From assembly GCA_018820395.1 (NCBI GenBank), contig JAHJOG010000301.1:1-62984 (forward strand): a stretch of 62,984 nt of DNA, read 5' to 3'. Shown piece by piece: positions 45,975 through 54,434 of the stretch. The notes under the pieces were generated by a model, which saw nothing but the letters and a program-made list of their open reading frames with translations, had not been told where the DNA came from and ran no database searches. Made by a program: the position numbers and the translations under genes. The DNA comes from Gammaproteobacteria bacterium. Its GTDB lineage: Bacteria; Pseudomonadota; Gammaproteobacteria; Burkholderiales; Burkholderiaceae_C. How positions within the stretch are numbered: the stretch's first letter is position 1; the number at the start of each line of letters is the position of its first letter.

Positions 45975-46817
45975 ATGTGCGATCTGGACGACCAAGAACA
46001 ACTCAAGAAGTACACCCGCCGCGACTTCGGCGTGCTGGCCGGATCCGCCGGCCTCATGGGCGCGCTGCCCGCCGTGGCCAACGCCGTGGCGGTGACGGAA
46101 CGCGAGGTGACCATCACCACGCCCGACGGCATGTGCGACGCGTACTTCGTCGCACCCACCGCGGGCGCCGCACCCGGCGTGCTGGTGTGGCCCGACATCT
46201 TCGGTCTGCGCCCCGCCTTCCGGCAGATGGGGCGGCGGCTGGCCGAATCGGGCTACAGCGTGCTGGTGGTGAATCCCTTCTACCGCCAGAAGAAAGCGCC
46301 GACCGCACCGCAGGGCGGTCAGACCCCCATCCCCGAAGTGATGCCGCTCATGCAGGCGCTGACGCCGGCCATGCATCTGAGCGACGGCAAGACCTTCGTC
46401 TCGTGGCTCGACGCCCAACCCCAAGTGGACAAGGCACGCAAGATCGGCACGACCGGCTATTGCATGGGCGGGCCCATCGCAGTGCGCACCGCCTCGGTCG
46501 CGCCCGACCGCGTGGGTGCCGTCGGGACCTTCCACGGCGCAGCCATGGTCACGTCGGCGGCCGACAGCCCGCATCGCCTGGTCGCCCAGACGAAGGCGCG
46601 CTATCTGGTCGCGATCGCCCAGAACGACGACGCCAAGGACCCCGAGGCCAAGGCCACCCTGCGCACCGCGTTCGACACCGCCAAACTGCCTTCCGAGGTG
46701 GAGGTGTACCCCGCCGCGCACGGCTGGTGCCCGCCGGACACGCAGGTCTACGACGCCGCCCAATCCGAGCGCGCATGGACGCGGCTGCTGGCGACGTTCG
46801 GCACGGCGCTGGCCTGA
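45975..46817 (+). CDS. Tat-exported dienelactone hydrolase family protein
   Basis: The 280-residue protein begins with a twin-arginine signal (TRRDFGVLAGSAGLMGALPA, Arg15-Arg16, ending near ANA). The fold is DLH-type: WPDIFGLRP, nucleophile Cys163 in GYCMGG, Asp in QNDDAKD and His in AAHGW. DLH opens dienelactones in the chloroaromatic pathway, while many exported relatives are hydrolases of unknown substrate. It is followed by the sugar dehydrogenase gene after 28 bases on the same strand. Confidence 0.88.
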   Translation: MCDLDDQEQLKKYTRRDFGVLAGSAGLMGALPAVANAVAVTEREVTITTPDGMCDAYFVAPTAGAAPGVLVWPDIFGLRPAFRQMGRRLAESGYSVLVVNPFYRQKKAPTAPQGGQTPIPEVMPLMQALTPAMHLSDGKTFVSWLDAQPQVDKARKIGTTGYCMGGPIAVRTASVAPDRVGAVGTFHGAAMVTSAADSPHRLVAQTKARYLVAIAQNDDAKDPEAKATLRTAFDTAKLPSEVEVYPAAHGWCPPDTQVYDAAQSERAWTRLLATFGTALA

Positions 46818-46845
46818 CGGAATGCGGCGCATTGATCGAAGACGC

Positions 46846-48075
46846 ATGCAATTCACGAAACTCGCACTGATCCATGGCCTGCTCTTCGGCGCACTGCCCG
46901 CCGTGGCGCAAATCAACGCCGGGGATCAGCCGCCCGACCGGTCGCCTCCGTTCAAGCTCACCAAGGTCGCGCAGTTCGATCTGCCATGGCGCATCGCCTT
47001 CCTGCCGGACGGACGCATGCTCATTACCGAGAAAGGCGGCAAGCTCTTTCTTGCGGCGCAGTCCGGACAGAAGGTCGAAGTCACGGGCGTGCCGGCGGTG
47101 TTGCATTCGGGGCAGAACGGGCTTCTCGGCGTCTATACGGCGCCTTCGTACGCGAGCGATGCAGCGATCTATCTCACGTACTCGGAGCCCGGAACCGAGC
47201 GCGGCACTTCGAGCCTGGCGCTCGCCCGCGCAACACTCAAGATCGGCACAGGCACCGCGTCGCTGGAGGGCTTGAAGGTCATCTGGCGCGACCCGATCAA
47301 GGGCCGAGGCGGCCAGGTCGGCGCGGCCGTGGCGTTTTCGCCGGACAAGAAATTTCTCTTTCTCACGGCCGGCGATCGGCAGCGCTTCACGCCCGCACAA
47401 GACCCGAACCAACCGGCCGGCAAGATCCTTCGACTCACCCTCGACGGCAAGCCCGCACCCGGCAACCCGATGGAAGGCAAGACCGGCGCCAAGTCGGTTC
47501 CGGTCATCGATCCACCCAGAGACACCGAGGCCGCCAAGACCGCGCCCGTCGTGCGCACCCATGCGTTCGACGGCCCCAACCTGACGCCGGCCGAGACATG
47601 GTCATCGGGACATCGCACGCCCTACGGCCTCGCGTTCGCACCGGATGGCCGCCTGTGGGAACTCGAACATGGCCCGCGTGGCGGCGACGAACTCAACCTG
47701 ATCGAGCCTGGCAAGAACTACGGTTGGCCGCTCGTTTCCTACGCGGTGAACTACAACGGCGTCCCCATCGCGAGCCCCGACACCCGCGACGACCTCGCCA
47801 AGCCGTCGATCTACTGGACGCCCATCTTCGCGCCCGGCAACCTCATGTTCTACAGCGGCGACATGTTTCCGCAATGGAAAGGCTCGGCCTTCGCATCCGG
47901 CCTCGTCACCCGCGCGCTGCATCGCATCGAGGTGCAAGGCGCGAAGGCGACACCGGCCGAGCACTGGACCGTCGGCTTCCGCGTTCGCGCGGTCGAGCAG
48001 GCACCGGATGGCGCGCTGTGGTTGATCGAGGACGACGATCAGGGCGGGTTGTATCGGCTGACGCCGAAGTCATAG
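46846..48075 (+). CDS. PQQ-dependent sugar dehydrogenase (soluble GDH-like)
   Basis: The ATG at 46846 (alternative 46822) begins a signal peptide, MQFTKLALIHGLLFGALPAVAQ being a little long, cut near VAQ. The 409-residue protein is a six-bladed propeller of the soluble glucose dehydrogenase family: LPWRIAFLPDGRMLITEKGG, HSGQNGLLGV, SGHRTPYGLAFAPDGRLWEL, EHGPRGGDELNLIEPGKNYGWP. The HGPRGGDE piece binds PQQ/calcium. It would oxidise aldoses in the periplasm; the real substrate is not known. No PQQ synthesis genes are in the window. Confidence 0.88.
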   Translation: MQFTKLALIHGLLFGALPAVAQINAGDQPPDRSPPFKLTKVAQFDLPWRIAFLPDGRMLITEKGGKLFLAAQSGQKVEVTGVPAVLHSGQNGLLGVYTAPSYASDAAIYLTYSEPGTERGTSSLALARATLKIGTGTASLEGLKVIWRDPIKGRGGQVGAAVAFSPDKKFLFLTAGDRQRFTPAQDPNQPAGKILRLTLDGKPAPGNPMEGKTGAKSVPVIDPPRDTEAAKTAPVVRTHAFDGPNLTPAETWSSGHRTPYGLAFAPDGRLWELEHGPRGGDELNLIEPGKNYGWPLVSYAVNYNGVPIASPDTRDDLAKPSIYWTPIFAPGNLMFYSGDMFPQWKGSAFASGLVTRALHRIEVQGAKATPAEHWTVGFRVRAVEQAPDGALWLIEDDDQGGLYRLTPKS

Positions 48076-48109
48076 CGATCTGGTGGGCAGACTTCTGAAA
48101 GCAGGGCCT

Positions 48110-48250
48110 ATGCAAAAGCTGGTGAGTGCGCTTCTTCTGTTCGTGCTGGCCGGCTGCGCGAGCACTTCGGCTCGCGAGTATTCGGTGTGCTCGACGCAGC
48201 CGGGGACTTATGCGTGCCAGGTCGAGCAGTATCGGAACGTCAACGAGTGA
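48110..48250 (+). CDS. Small lipoprotein, 46 aa
   Basis: An ATG at 48110 after a GCAGGG site gives a lipoprotein signal: MQKLVSALLLFVLAGCAST, lipobox LAGC, lipid Cys16. The 30-residue mature part has two more Cys (27 and 36), perhaps a disulphide, and ends QYRNVNE. It follows the sugar dehydrogenase by 34 bases. Such tiny lipoproteins are common in this group; role unknown. Confidence 0.6.
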   Translation: MQKLVSALLLFVLAGCASTSAREYSVCSTQPGTYACQVEQYRNVNE

Positions 48251-48329
48251 GGACTTTGCTTGCGGTCGACGGTTTCAATGAAGGGCCTTCAACGCGAATG
48301 ACCGGTCCTGTCTGAAGCCTATCGCCTTG

Positions 48330-48529
48330 TCACCGACCCAGCAACCGCGCGCCGCTGATCTTGGCTGCGCGCTTGTCGAAAGTCCACAGCGGTGCCTCGC
48401 CGGCCTCCGCGGCCAGCGCGATGTGAACGCAGTCGGCAAAGTCGGCCGTACCGATTCGGTACAACTGCAACGCGACTTCGAGCGCGACACAACGTAGCGG
48501 ACCAGGACGTTGGTGTCGAGGGCCGGCAT
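48330..48529 (-). pseudogene. PIN-domain (VapC-like) toxin, internally deleted
   Basis: An ATG at 48529, overlapping the antitoxin stop (TGATG), begins MPALDTNVLVRYVV, the exact start of a VapC PIN RNase with its first Asp. After about 14 codons the frame is lost. The end of the toxin is in another frame: LYRIGTADFADCVHIALAAE, WTFDKRAAKISGARLLGR, with the later Asp, and a stop at 48330. About 200 bases remain of a normal 400. The middle with the catalytic Glu is deleted, so the toxin is dead. Confidence 0.8.
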
Positions 48530-48750
48530 CAGCGCCAGGGGTTCATCTCGTCGATGCCGACGCGCTTGCGCTTCGTGGACTTCAGCATACCGGCCATGTC
48601 GAGAATGGACTTGGTCTTGGCTCGAACGATGATGGTGCCATCCGGCATCACCGACCAAACCAGGCGGGTCCCTTGCTTGGCATGAACAAGCGCCCGCACG
48701 TCGGCGGGAACCGTGGTCTGGCCCTTGGCCGTGATGGTTGACTCTGCCAT
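48529..48750 (-). CDS. AbrB/PrlF-type antitoxin, 73 aa
   Basis: The ATG at 48750 opens with MAESTITAKGQTTVPADVRA, the swapped-hairpin AbrB/SpoVT DNA-binding fold (xITxKGQxTxP) that binds its own promoter. The C-terminal tail (SILDMAGMLKSTKRKRVG) would wrap the PIN toxin. It is complete although its toxin next door is destroyed. It may persist as a simple repressor, or as protection against related toxins; both are inference. Confidence 0.85.
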   Translation of the reverse strand: MAESTITAKGQTTVPADVRALVHAKQGTRLVWSVMPDGTIIVRAKTKSILDMAGMLKSTKRKRVGIDEMNPWR

Positions 48751-48863
48751 GGATGTTCCTTGCTTTTCGCTGAATTGAAATGCGTCAGGACGGACGAGCA
48801 TTTGCGGCCGAGCTTGCCTCATCAGCTTGAGTCGAGTTTCGACATCGACCCGAGAGTTGCCTC

Positions 48864-49643
48864 TCAGTCAGCCCGGCTTTTCGAGCGCCGCGACAGCATG
48901 TTGAGCACCTCCACCAGCGTCGAGAACGCCATCGCAGCATAGATGTAGCCCTTCGGCACATGCACGCCGAAGCCATCGGCGATCAGCACGGCGCCGATCA
49001 TGAGCAGGAACCCGAGCGCCAGCATCACGACGGTCGGGTTGCGGTTGATGAAGTTGGCGAGCGGCTCGGCGGCGATCAGCATGACGGTGACGGCTGCGAT
49101 GACGGCAATCACCATCACGGCCAGGTTATCGGTCATGCCGACGGCGGTCAGGATGGAATCGACCGAGAACACCATGTCGAGCAGGACGATCTGGACCAGC
49201 ACCGACGAAAACGCGATGGCGGCCACGCCTTTGCCGTCGGCCGCGACGGCCGCAGGCGCCGGATCGACGTGGTGGTGGATCTCCTTGGTCGCCTTCCAGA
49301 TCAGGAACAGACCGCCGGCGATCAGGATCAGGTCGCGCCACGAGAACTGGGTTTCGAAGCTCGGCACGCCGGCGGCATCAGCCGAGCCCGTGAGTCCAAG
49401 GTCGAACACCGGCGCCGTGAGCCCGACCAGCCAGGCGATCATCGACAACAGGGCCAGCCGCATGACCAAGGCGAGTGCGATGCCGATCCGGCGTGCCCGC
49501 TTGCGCTGGTGCTCCGGCAGCTTGTTGGACAGGATCGAGATGAAGATCAGGTTGTCGATGCCCAGCACCACCTCCATGATCACCAGAGCGACAAGTGCCG
49601 CCCATGCGGTCGGGTCTGAAAAGAGGGCTTGCAGGCTTTGCAT
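48864..49643 (-). CDS. TerC-family membrane protein
   Basis: The ATG at 49643 gives a 259-residue protein with seven or so membrane spans. [15 protein letters not shown] and [16 protein letters not shown] are the two family motifs with membrane Asp residues (GIDN, SVDS), and [17 protein letters not shown] is the loop. TerC/Alx-type proteins export manganese or other metals, often while secreted metalloenzymes are loaded. The linker near 130 has HHH and Asp residues (EIHHHVDP). No manganese riboswitch is evident upstream. Confidence 0.92.
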   Translation of the reverse strand: MQSLQALFSDPTAWAALVALVIMEVVLGIDNLIFISILSNKLPEHQRKRARRIGIALALVMRLALLSMIAWLVGLTAPVFDLGLTGSADAAGVPSFETQFSWRDLILIAGGLFLIWKATKEIHHHVDPAPAAVAADGKGVAAIAFSSVLVQIVLLDMVFSVDSILTAVGMTDNLAVMVIAVIAAVTVMLIAAEPLANFINRNPTVVMLALGFLLMIGAVLIADGFGVHVPKGYIYAAMAFSTLVEVLNMLSRRSKSRAD

Positions 49644-49760
49644 GGGGTTCTCTGTCTGAAATCGGTTGGGGGCGATGATGCCTCGCGCCGGCACGGCCGC
49701 ACCCGATGTCCGGTGTTTGGAGGGGGCTTATCGAGCGGCGATCCCGCTTCGCGCCCGTCT

Positions 49761-51761
49761 TCAAAGGGGCGTTCCGGCCCCCGGCGGCAAGCAACGCAAG
49801 CGCCCGATCGTCGCCATCAGCACGTGGGGCTGAACGGGCTTGGCCAGGTGGAAGTCGAAACCTGCTTGCAGCGCGCGGTCGCGGTCCTGTGGCCTTGAAA
49901 AAGCGGTCAGCGCAATCGCGAGAATCCGAGGCCTCTCGAAGGCGCTTGTCAGTTCACGCAGGGTGCGCATGAGTTCGTAGCCATCCCGCCCCGGCAACCC
50001 GATGTCGCTGACGAGAACGACGGGCCACTGCCGCTTGGCTGCGTCGAGCGCCGTGTCGTAGTTCGTCGCCACGCTCACTCGCGCCCCGCCGTCGGTCAGC
50101 ATCATTGCGAGCATCTCACTGGCCTCGACGTTGTCCTCCACGATGAGCACGTCGATGTCATTGAGCGGTCGTTCGCCCTGGAACGTGTCAGCAGTACGCT
50201 GCTGCGTCGACGGATCGGCCCCTTGCGCGGCGGCCGCATCAGAGACGCGCAGCGTGACCGTCAGCGTCGCCCCCTGATCCACGCCGGGGCTCTGCGCGGT
50301 CGCATCGCCGCCATGGAGCTGAGCAAGATGCTTAACGATCGACAGACCCAGTCCCAGCCCGCCGTGGATCCGGTTGTCCGGTGAGTCGCTCTGGCTGAAG
50401 CGGTCGAACAAATGAGCGAGGAAGTCAGGCCGAATGCCGCGGCCGAAGTCCTGCACCGAGAGGGTGAGCACATCGCCCTCTCGCGTCAGCGAAACGCGGA
50501 TGACGCCACCGTTGCGGGAGAACTTGATCGCGTTGGTCACCAGGTTCCAGACGATCTGTTGCAACCGCGTGGGGTCGAGCCAACTCGGCGGCCCCTGCGT
50601 CATCAGGTCCAGTTCCAGCGACAGTTGCTTGGTCTCAAGCGACGCCCGCAGGCCTTCGATCGACTCGCTCACGACGGAGGCTGGATCACACCACTGCCGG
50701 TCGAGCCGGAGCTTGCCGGAGTTGATCCGTGACACATCGAGGATGTCGGAAATGATGCGTGCCTGTGCATGCACGCTGCGGTCGATGGCGTCGAGGGCAC
50801 GGATCGTTTCCGGTGCCGCTCCTCGCTTCTTCAGGATATGCACCCAGCCGGAGATCGCATTGAGCGGCGTTCGCAGTTCGTGGGAAAGAACGGCCACGAA
50901 GTCGTCCTTGGTCCGGCTGTGGCGTTCGGCTGTCGTGCGAGCTGCCTGCTCTCGTTCTAGCACTTCCTGACGTCGGCGATCGAGCTCCTGACGCTCCGAC
51001 ACGTCCACGGCGATGCCGATGCGCAGCCCGGTTTCAACGTGAGCGGAAATGCTCCACTGCAGGTACACCCAACTGCCATCCGACCGCATCAGCGGAAACT
51101 CGCCCTGCCAGGCGGCACCGACTTCATGAGCGTCGACCGTGCAGTCCCGAACGAAATCGGCCCACGCGGCCGGCGCCAGACTGCTGATCGGCTGCGCCAG
51201 CAGCTCTTCTGCAGGTCTGCCCAACATCGCCACCATGGCCGGGTTGACGTCGGCGAAATGGCCGTTGGCGTGGATCAGCGCGATCCCGCTCAGCGCCTGG
51301 CTGAACACCGCGCGAAAACGAGTGTCGCTCCGCCTCAGGCTGTCTTCCGCAAGGCGTGCGCGAATCAAGGCTTGCAGCGTTGCGGTCAGCACGGCGGGCT
51401 CGACCGGGTGCACCAAATATGCGTCTGCACCCGCGTTCAGGCCGGCGACCTTGTGCGCGTTCTGAACATAGGTCGCCGAGAGGTGAATGACCGGCAGCAA
51501 GGCCGTCGTCGCGTTCGCCCGCAAAATCCGGCAGACTTCGAAGCCGTCGATGTCCGGCAGGTGCACGTCGAGAACCACGGCGGAAACGCCCCCCGGCGCC
51601 ATCGCGACGGCTTCCGTACCGGTGGCGGCTTCGTGCGTATGGAAACCGGCGGCGCGAACGATACGCGCTGTCGAGTAGCGCGTCGCAGGGTTGTCGTCCA
51701 CCACCAGTACCGTGTGGCGAGACCGGTCGATGGTGGCGTTGATGACGGAGCTTTCCGTCAC
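49761..51761 (-). CDS. Hybrid histidine kinase (REC-PAS-HisKA-HATPase-REC)
   Basis: The 666-residue protein begins with a receiver domain (phosphoacceptor Asp65 in VVLDVHLPD), then PAS (about 145-260), kinase core with His294 in FVAVLSHELRTPLN, ATPase boxes (NLVTNAIKFS, GGLGLGLSIVKHL) and a C-terminal receiver (VLIVEDN, VSDIGLPG). It has no membrane span. It overlaps the previous kinase gene by four bases at the end of the stressosome operon. The N-terminal receiver is suited to accept phosphate from the neighbour kinase. No DNA-binding output is attached, so the final target is elsewhere. Confidence 0.92.
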   Translation of the reverse strand: MTESSVINATIDRSRHTVLVVDDNPATRYSTARIVRAAGFHTHEAATGTEAVAMAPGGVSAVVLDVHLPDIDGFEVCRILRANATTALLPVIHLSATYVQNAHKVAGLNAGADAYLVHPVEPAVLTATLQALIRARLAEDSLRRSDTRFRAVFSQALSGIALIHANGHFADVNPAMVAMLGRPAEELLAQPISSLAPAAWADFVRDCTVDAHEVGAAWQGEFPLMRSDGSWVYLQWSISAHVETGLRIGIAVDVSERQELDRRRQEVLEREQAARTTAERHSRTKDDFVAVLSHELRTPLNAISGWVHILKKRGAAPETIRALDAIDRSVHAQARIISDILDVSRINSGKLRLDRQWCDPASVVSESIEGLRASLETKQLSLELDLMTQGPPSWLDPTRLQQIVWNLVTNAIKFSRNGGVIRVSLTREGDVLTLSVQDFGRGIRPDFLAHLFDRFSQSDSPDNRIHGGLGLGLSIVKHLAQLHGGDATAQSPGVDQGATLTVTLRVSDAAAAQGADPSTQQRTADTFQGERPLNDIDVLIVEDNVEASEMLAMMLTDGGARVSVATNYDTALDAAKRQWPVVLVSDIGLPGRDGYELMRTLRELTSAFERPRILAIALTAFSRPQDRDRALQAGFDFHLAKPVQPHVLMATIGRLRCLPPGAGTPL

Positions 51762-52648
51762 GGGGCCTCCGCGATCGGTGCATCGGTGATATGCAAGGGA
51801 AGGATCACAGAGAACGTGGAGCCTAGGCCCAGCCCGCTCTCGAGCTCGACGTGTCCGCCGAGAATCTCGGCCAGTTGCTTGCTCAGAGACAAACCCAGCC
51901 CCGTGCCGCGCAGGCGCTTCTGCACCGGCGAATCGACCTGGGAGAAATCGTCGAACACCGCTGCGTGGTACTTGGGCTCGATGCCGATGCCGGTGTCCTG
52001 AACCGAGAAGCGCACGGTCTGGTCGTCTTGGCGCCGTGCCGAGACGCGGACCTCGCCCTGGGTCGTGAACTTCAGGGCGTTGGAAACGAAGTTACGGAGT
52101 ATCTGAGACAGTTTGCGGTCGTCCGTGTACAACTTCGGCAGGCCGACGGGCTCCTCGAAGACGAGCGTCACGCCCGGATTGATGAGCACCGACTTGAACA
52201 TTCCGCGCAGAGCCGAGAACAAATCGACCATCTCGAACCATGCAGGCGAAATCTCGACGCGGCCGGCCTCGATCTTCGCCAGGTCGAGCAAGTCATCGAC
52301 CATCTCGGCGAACTCGGTGGCGGTCGACTGAATGAAGTCGACCTGCTTGGCTTGTTCGTCCGTCAACGGGCCGTCAACGCGGTCGCTGAGCAAGCGTGCA
52401 ATGCTCCGAATGGCGCTGACCGGAGTTCTGAACTCATGGCTCATGTAGGCAAGGAAGCGGCTCTTGAGCTCGGTCGCGCGCATGAGTTGTTCGGCCTGGG
52501 CGTCCAGCTCTGCGTAAAGGGCCACCACACCGCGATTGGTCTCTTCCAGTTCGGCGCGCAACTCATCGCTCTCGCGTCGCGCGGCAGCGAGCAACACACC
52601 GGCTTCGTCGCCCGCCGGGAGCGGCGGTGCCTGCTCACCCAGGTTCAT
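51758..52648 (-). CDS. Soluble histidine kinase without a sensor domain
   Basis: The 296-residue protein has a coiled coil (about 22-62), the phosphoacceptor His71 in YMSHEFRTPVSAIR and a HATPase domain (NFVSNALKF, DTGIGI, GTGLGLSLSKQLAEILGG). There is no membrane span or sensor, so the input must come through a partner. Its start overlaps the end of the RsbT/phosphatase fusion by four bases, which suggests that stressosome output drives it. Confidence 0.92.
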   Translation of the reverse strand: MNLGEQAPPLPAGDEAGVLLAAARRESDELRAELEETNRGVVALYAELDAQAEQLMRATELKSRFLAYMSHEFRTPVSAIRSIARLLSDRVDGPLTDEQAKQVDFIQSTATEFAEMVDDLLDLAKIEAGRVEISPAWFEMVDLFSALRGMFKSVLINPGVTLVFEEPVGLPKLYTDDRKLSQILRNFVSNALKFTTQGEVRVSARRQDDQTVRFSVQDTGIGIEPKYHAAVFDDFSQVDSPVQKRLRGTGLGLSLSKQLAEILGGHVELESGLGLGSTFSVILPLHITDAPIAEAP

Positions 52649-53670
52649 GCCATCGCCTCCTGCCGCACCACCACCACGGTGGCGTCGTCTCGCCCGCGCG
52701 AGAAGTTTCTGAAAAGGATAGCGGCCGCCAGCGTCGGGTCACGCTCGAGCACCGGAGCGATGCAGGCCGGATCCCAGCGCGTGGACAGACCGTCGCTGTG
52801 GACGATCGTCAAGGCATGCGGCGGCAGCGGCAGGCTGCTTTGATCCGGTTTGCGGATCTGGACGCCGGCCGTGCCGTGTTGCGTGATCATGGAACGGTCT
52901 GAGACACCCGACACGATGCGCACAGCAATGTTGCCGGCGCCGGCGCACCGCACGGTATTCGCATCGGCGTCGATGCGCAGCACGCAGATCGCCGCGCCGC
53001 GTGTGGATTGCAGGCGCGCATGCGCCTCTTCGACCATGTCGCGCAAATCGACACTGCTCTCCTCGACGAATCCGTCGATCGCCGCGCCGGAAGCTTCGGC
53101 AGCGAGGGGGCCGTGGCCCAGCCCGTCCGCCATCATCACCGTGGCCTTGACGCCGTCCAGTGAGACGCCCCAGGCATCGCCGCAAACCGATTCGCCCCTC
53201 ACGGGAACGCAGATGGTTCCGAATGCATAGGCAGCGCCGTGCGGCAAGCCGCCGTTGGCGCGTCGACCCACGCGCGCGACGCTCACGGTTCCTTGCGGCA
53301 CTGTCGAATGCATCTCGAAGCTTGCTGCCAGGCGCTGCACGGCACCCAAGCCCGTGCCCGGCGATCCACCGCCGGTCGACACCCCATCGGCCATGACGTG
53401 CGCCACGTTCGGAATGCCCGGCCCCTGGTCGATGCAGACGACCTCGACGTCCTGCAAAGCCGCGCGGAACGCGATCAACATCTGCCCGCCGGTGGCGTGT
53501 CGCAGCAGGTTCGTGCCCAGCTCGGTAATGACCACAGCCAGTCTGCCGCCATCGACATCGTCCCAACCCAAGTCGGCGCAGAGGCGCGCAGCATGCCGAC
53601 GCGCCTCGCCGATGCGACTGGCGTCATCGAGCGGGAACGCGGTGTGGGTCCAGCCCCGGGTCACTTCCAT
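52645..53670 (-). CDS. RsbT-like ATPase fused to SpoIIE/RsbX-type PP2C phosphatase
   Basis: This 341-residue protein has an N-terminal HATPase domain (about 15-130: VVITELGTNLLRHATGGQ, IDQGPGI) and a C-terminal PP2C-like SpoIIE domain (about 145-337: GDAWGVS, VMMADGLGHGPLAAEAS, SDGLSTRWD, DDATVVVVR). PP2C Asp residues for two metals are in place. In stressosomes RsbX resets RsbR/RsbS by dephosphorylation; this fusion probably does that job and may also bind like RsbT. It overlaps rsbT by 10 bases. Confidence 0.9.
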   Translation of the reverse strand: MEVTRGWTHTAFPLDDASRIGEARRHAARLCADLGWDDVDGGRLAVVITELGTNLLRHATGGQMLIAFRAALQDVEVVCIDQGPGIPNVAHVMADGVSTGGGSPGTGLGAVQRLAASFEMHSTVPQGTVSVARVGRRANGGLPHGAAYAFGTICVPVRGESVCGDAWGVSLDGVKATVMMADGLGHGPLAAEASGAAIDGFVEESSVDLRDMVEEAHARLQSTRGAAICVLRIDADANTVRCAGAGNIAVRIVSGVSDRSMITQHGTAGVQIRKPDQSSLPLPPHALTIVHSDGLSTRWDPACIAPVLERDPTLAAAILFRNFSRGRDDATVVVVRQEAMA

Positions 53671-54065
53671 CGTGTGATGCTCACGCGCGTCCCCTGGCCG
53701 CGCTCGGAATGGATAACGAAATCGTTCACAAGCCGCCGGCTTCCCGGCAGGCCCAAGCCCATGCCGCCGCCACTGGTCCAGCCGTCCGTGAGCGCGAGTT
53801 TCAGGTCGGCGATGCCCGGGCCCTCGTCTTCGAAATGCAGTTGCAGGCCGCGCTTGCCATTGCGGTCGAGGATTTCCCAGCGCATCTGCCCCCCGCCGCC
53901 ATGCACGAGCGTGTTGCGGGAGAGTTCACTGGCGGCGGTGATCATCTTGGTCTGGTCCACCAGCGAGAATTTCAGCTGTTGGCACAACGTGCGTACCAGC
54001 TGACGGCTGGCCACGATGTTGTGCTCCGAGTCGAGGGGCAGCGTGCCTGAGGCTTCAGCGTCCAA
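53661..54065 (-). CDS. rsbT: RsbT switch kinase
   Basis: The 134-residue protein is one HATPase_c_2 domain of the GHKL type: ASELSRNTLVHGGGG (N box), FEDEGPGIADL (G1), GMGLGLPGSRRLVNDF (G2). RsbT is held by the stressosome core, phosphorylates RsbS and RsbR under stress, and then leaves to activate a partner. Its start overlaps the rsbS end by 11 bases. The classic partner RsbU and sigma B are absent here; the fusion phosphatase or the kinases downstream are the likely recipients. Confidence 0.93.
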   Translation of the reverse strand: MDAEASGTLPLDSEHNIVASRQLVRTLCQQLKFSLVDQTKMITAASELSRNTLVHGGGGQMRWEILDRNGKRGLQLHFEDEGPGIADLKLALTDGWTSGGGMGLGLPGSRRLVNDFVIHSERGQGTRVSITRWK

Positions 54066-54429
54066 GGGCCGTCTCCCCGCGGGCCCGCTCGAGAAGCTGG
54101 ACGCCGCGCTCTACATTCAGCGCGGTGCGTACGCCCTCTAGCGACAGGCCGAGTTCGACCAGCGTGATCGCGACAGCCGGCTGCATGCCCACCACGACGG
54201 TGGTTGCAGAAAGAATGCGGGCGATGCCCGAGATGCTGGCCAACATCCTTCCGACGAATGAATCGACGATTTCCAGCGCAGAGATGTCGATGAGCACACC
54301 GCTGGCACCCGTCTTGGCGATCTTTTCGGCAAGATCTTCCTGCAGCGCCATGGCTGTCTGGTCTTGCATGTCGACCTGTATGGTGACGAGCAGCACACTG
54401 CCCATCCGCAGAATGGGAATGCGTTCCAT
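54055..54429 (-). CDS. rsbS: RsbS STAS-domain stressosome core protein
   Basis: The ATG at 54429 gives a 124-residue single STAS domain. GVLIDISALEIVDSFVGRML carries the conserved Ser57, matching the phosphorylated Ser59 of B. subtilis RsbS. The C-terminal half (VGMQPAVAITLVELGLSL) is typical. It is the scaffold that holds RsbT. It begins 5 bases after the rsbR stop; a larger open frame on this strand beyond the ATG is spurious. Confidence 0.95.
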   Translation of the reverse strand: MERIPILRMGSVLLVTIQVDMQDQTAMALQEDLAEKIAKTGASGVLIDISALEIVDSFVGRMLASISGIARILSATTVVVGMQPAVAITLVELGLSLEGVRTALNVERGVQLLERARGETALGR

Positions 54430-54434
54430 CGCGC

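Noticed and set aside
49644..49760. A manganese (yybP-ykoY) riboswitch before terC
   Set aside because: TerC genes may carry one, but the conserved core pieces were not found in this short leader.
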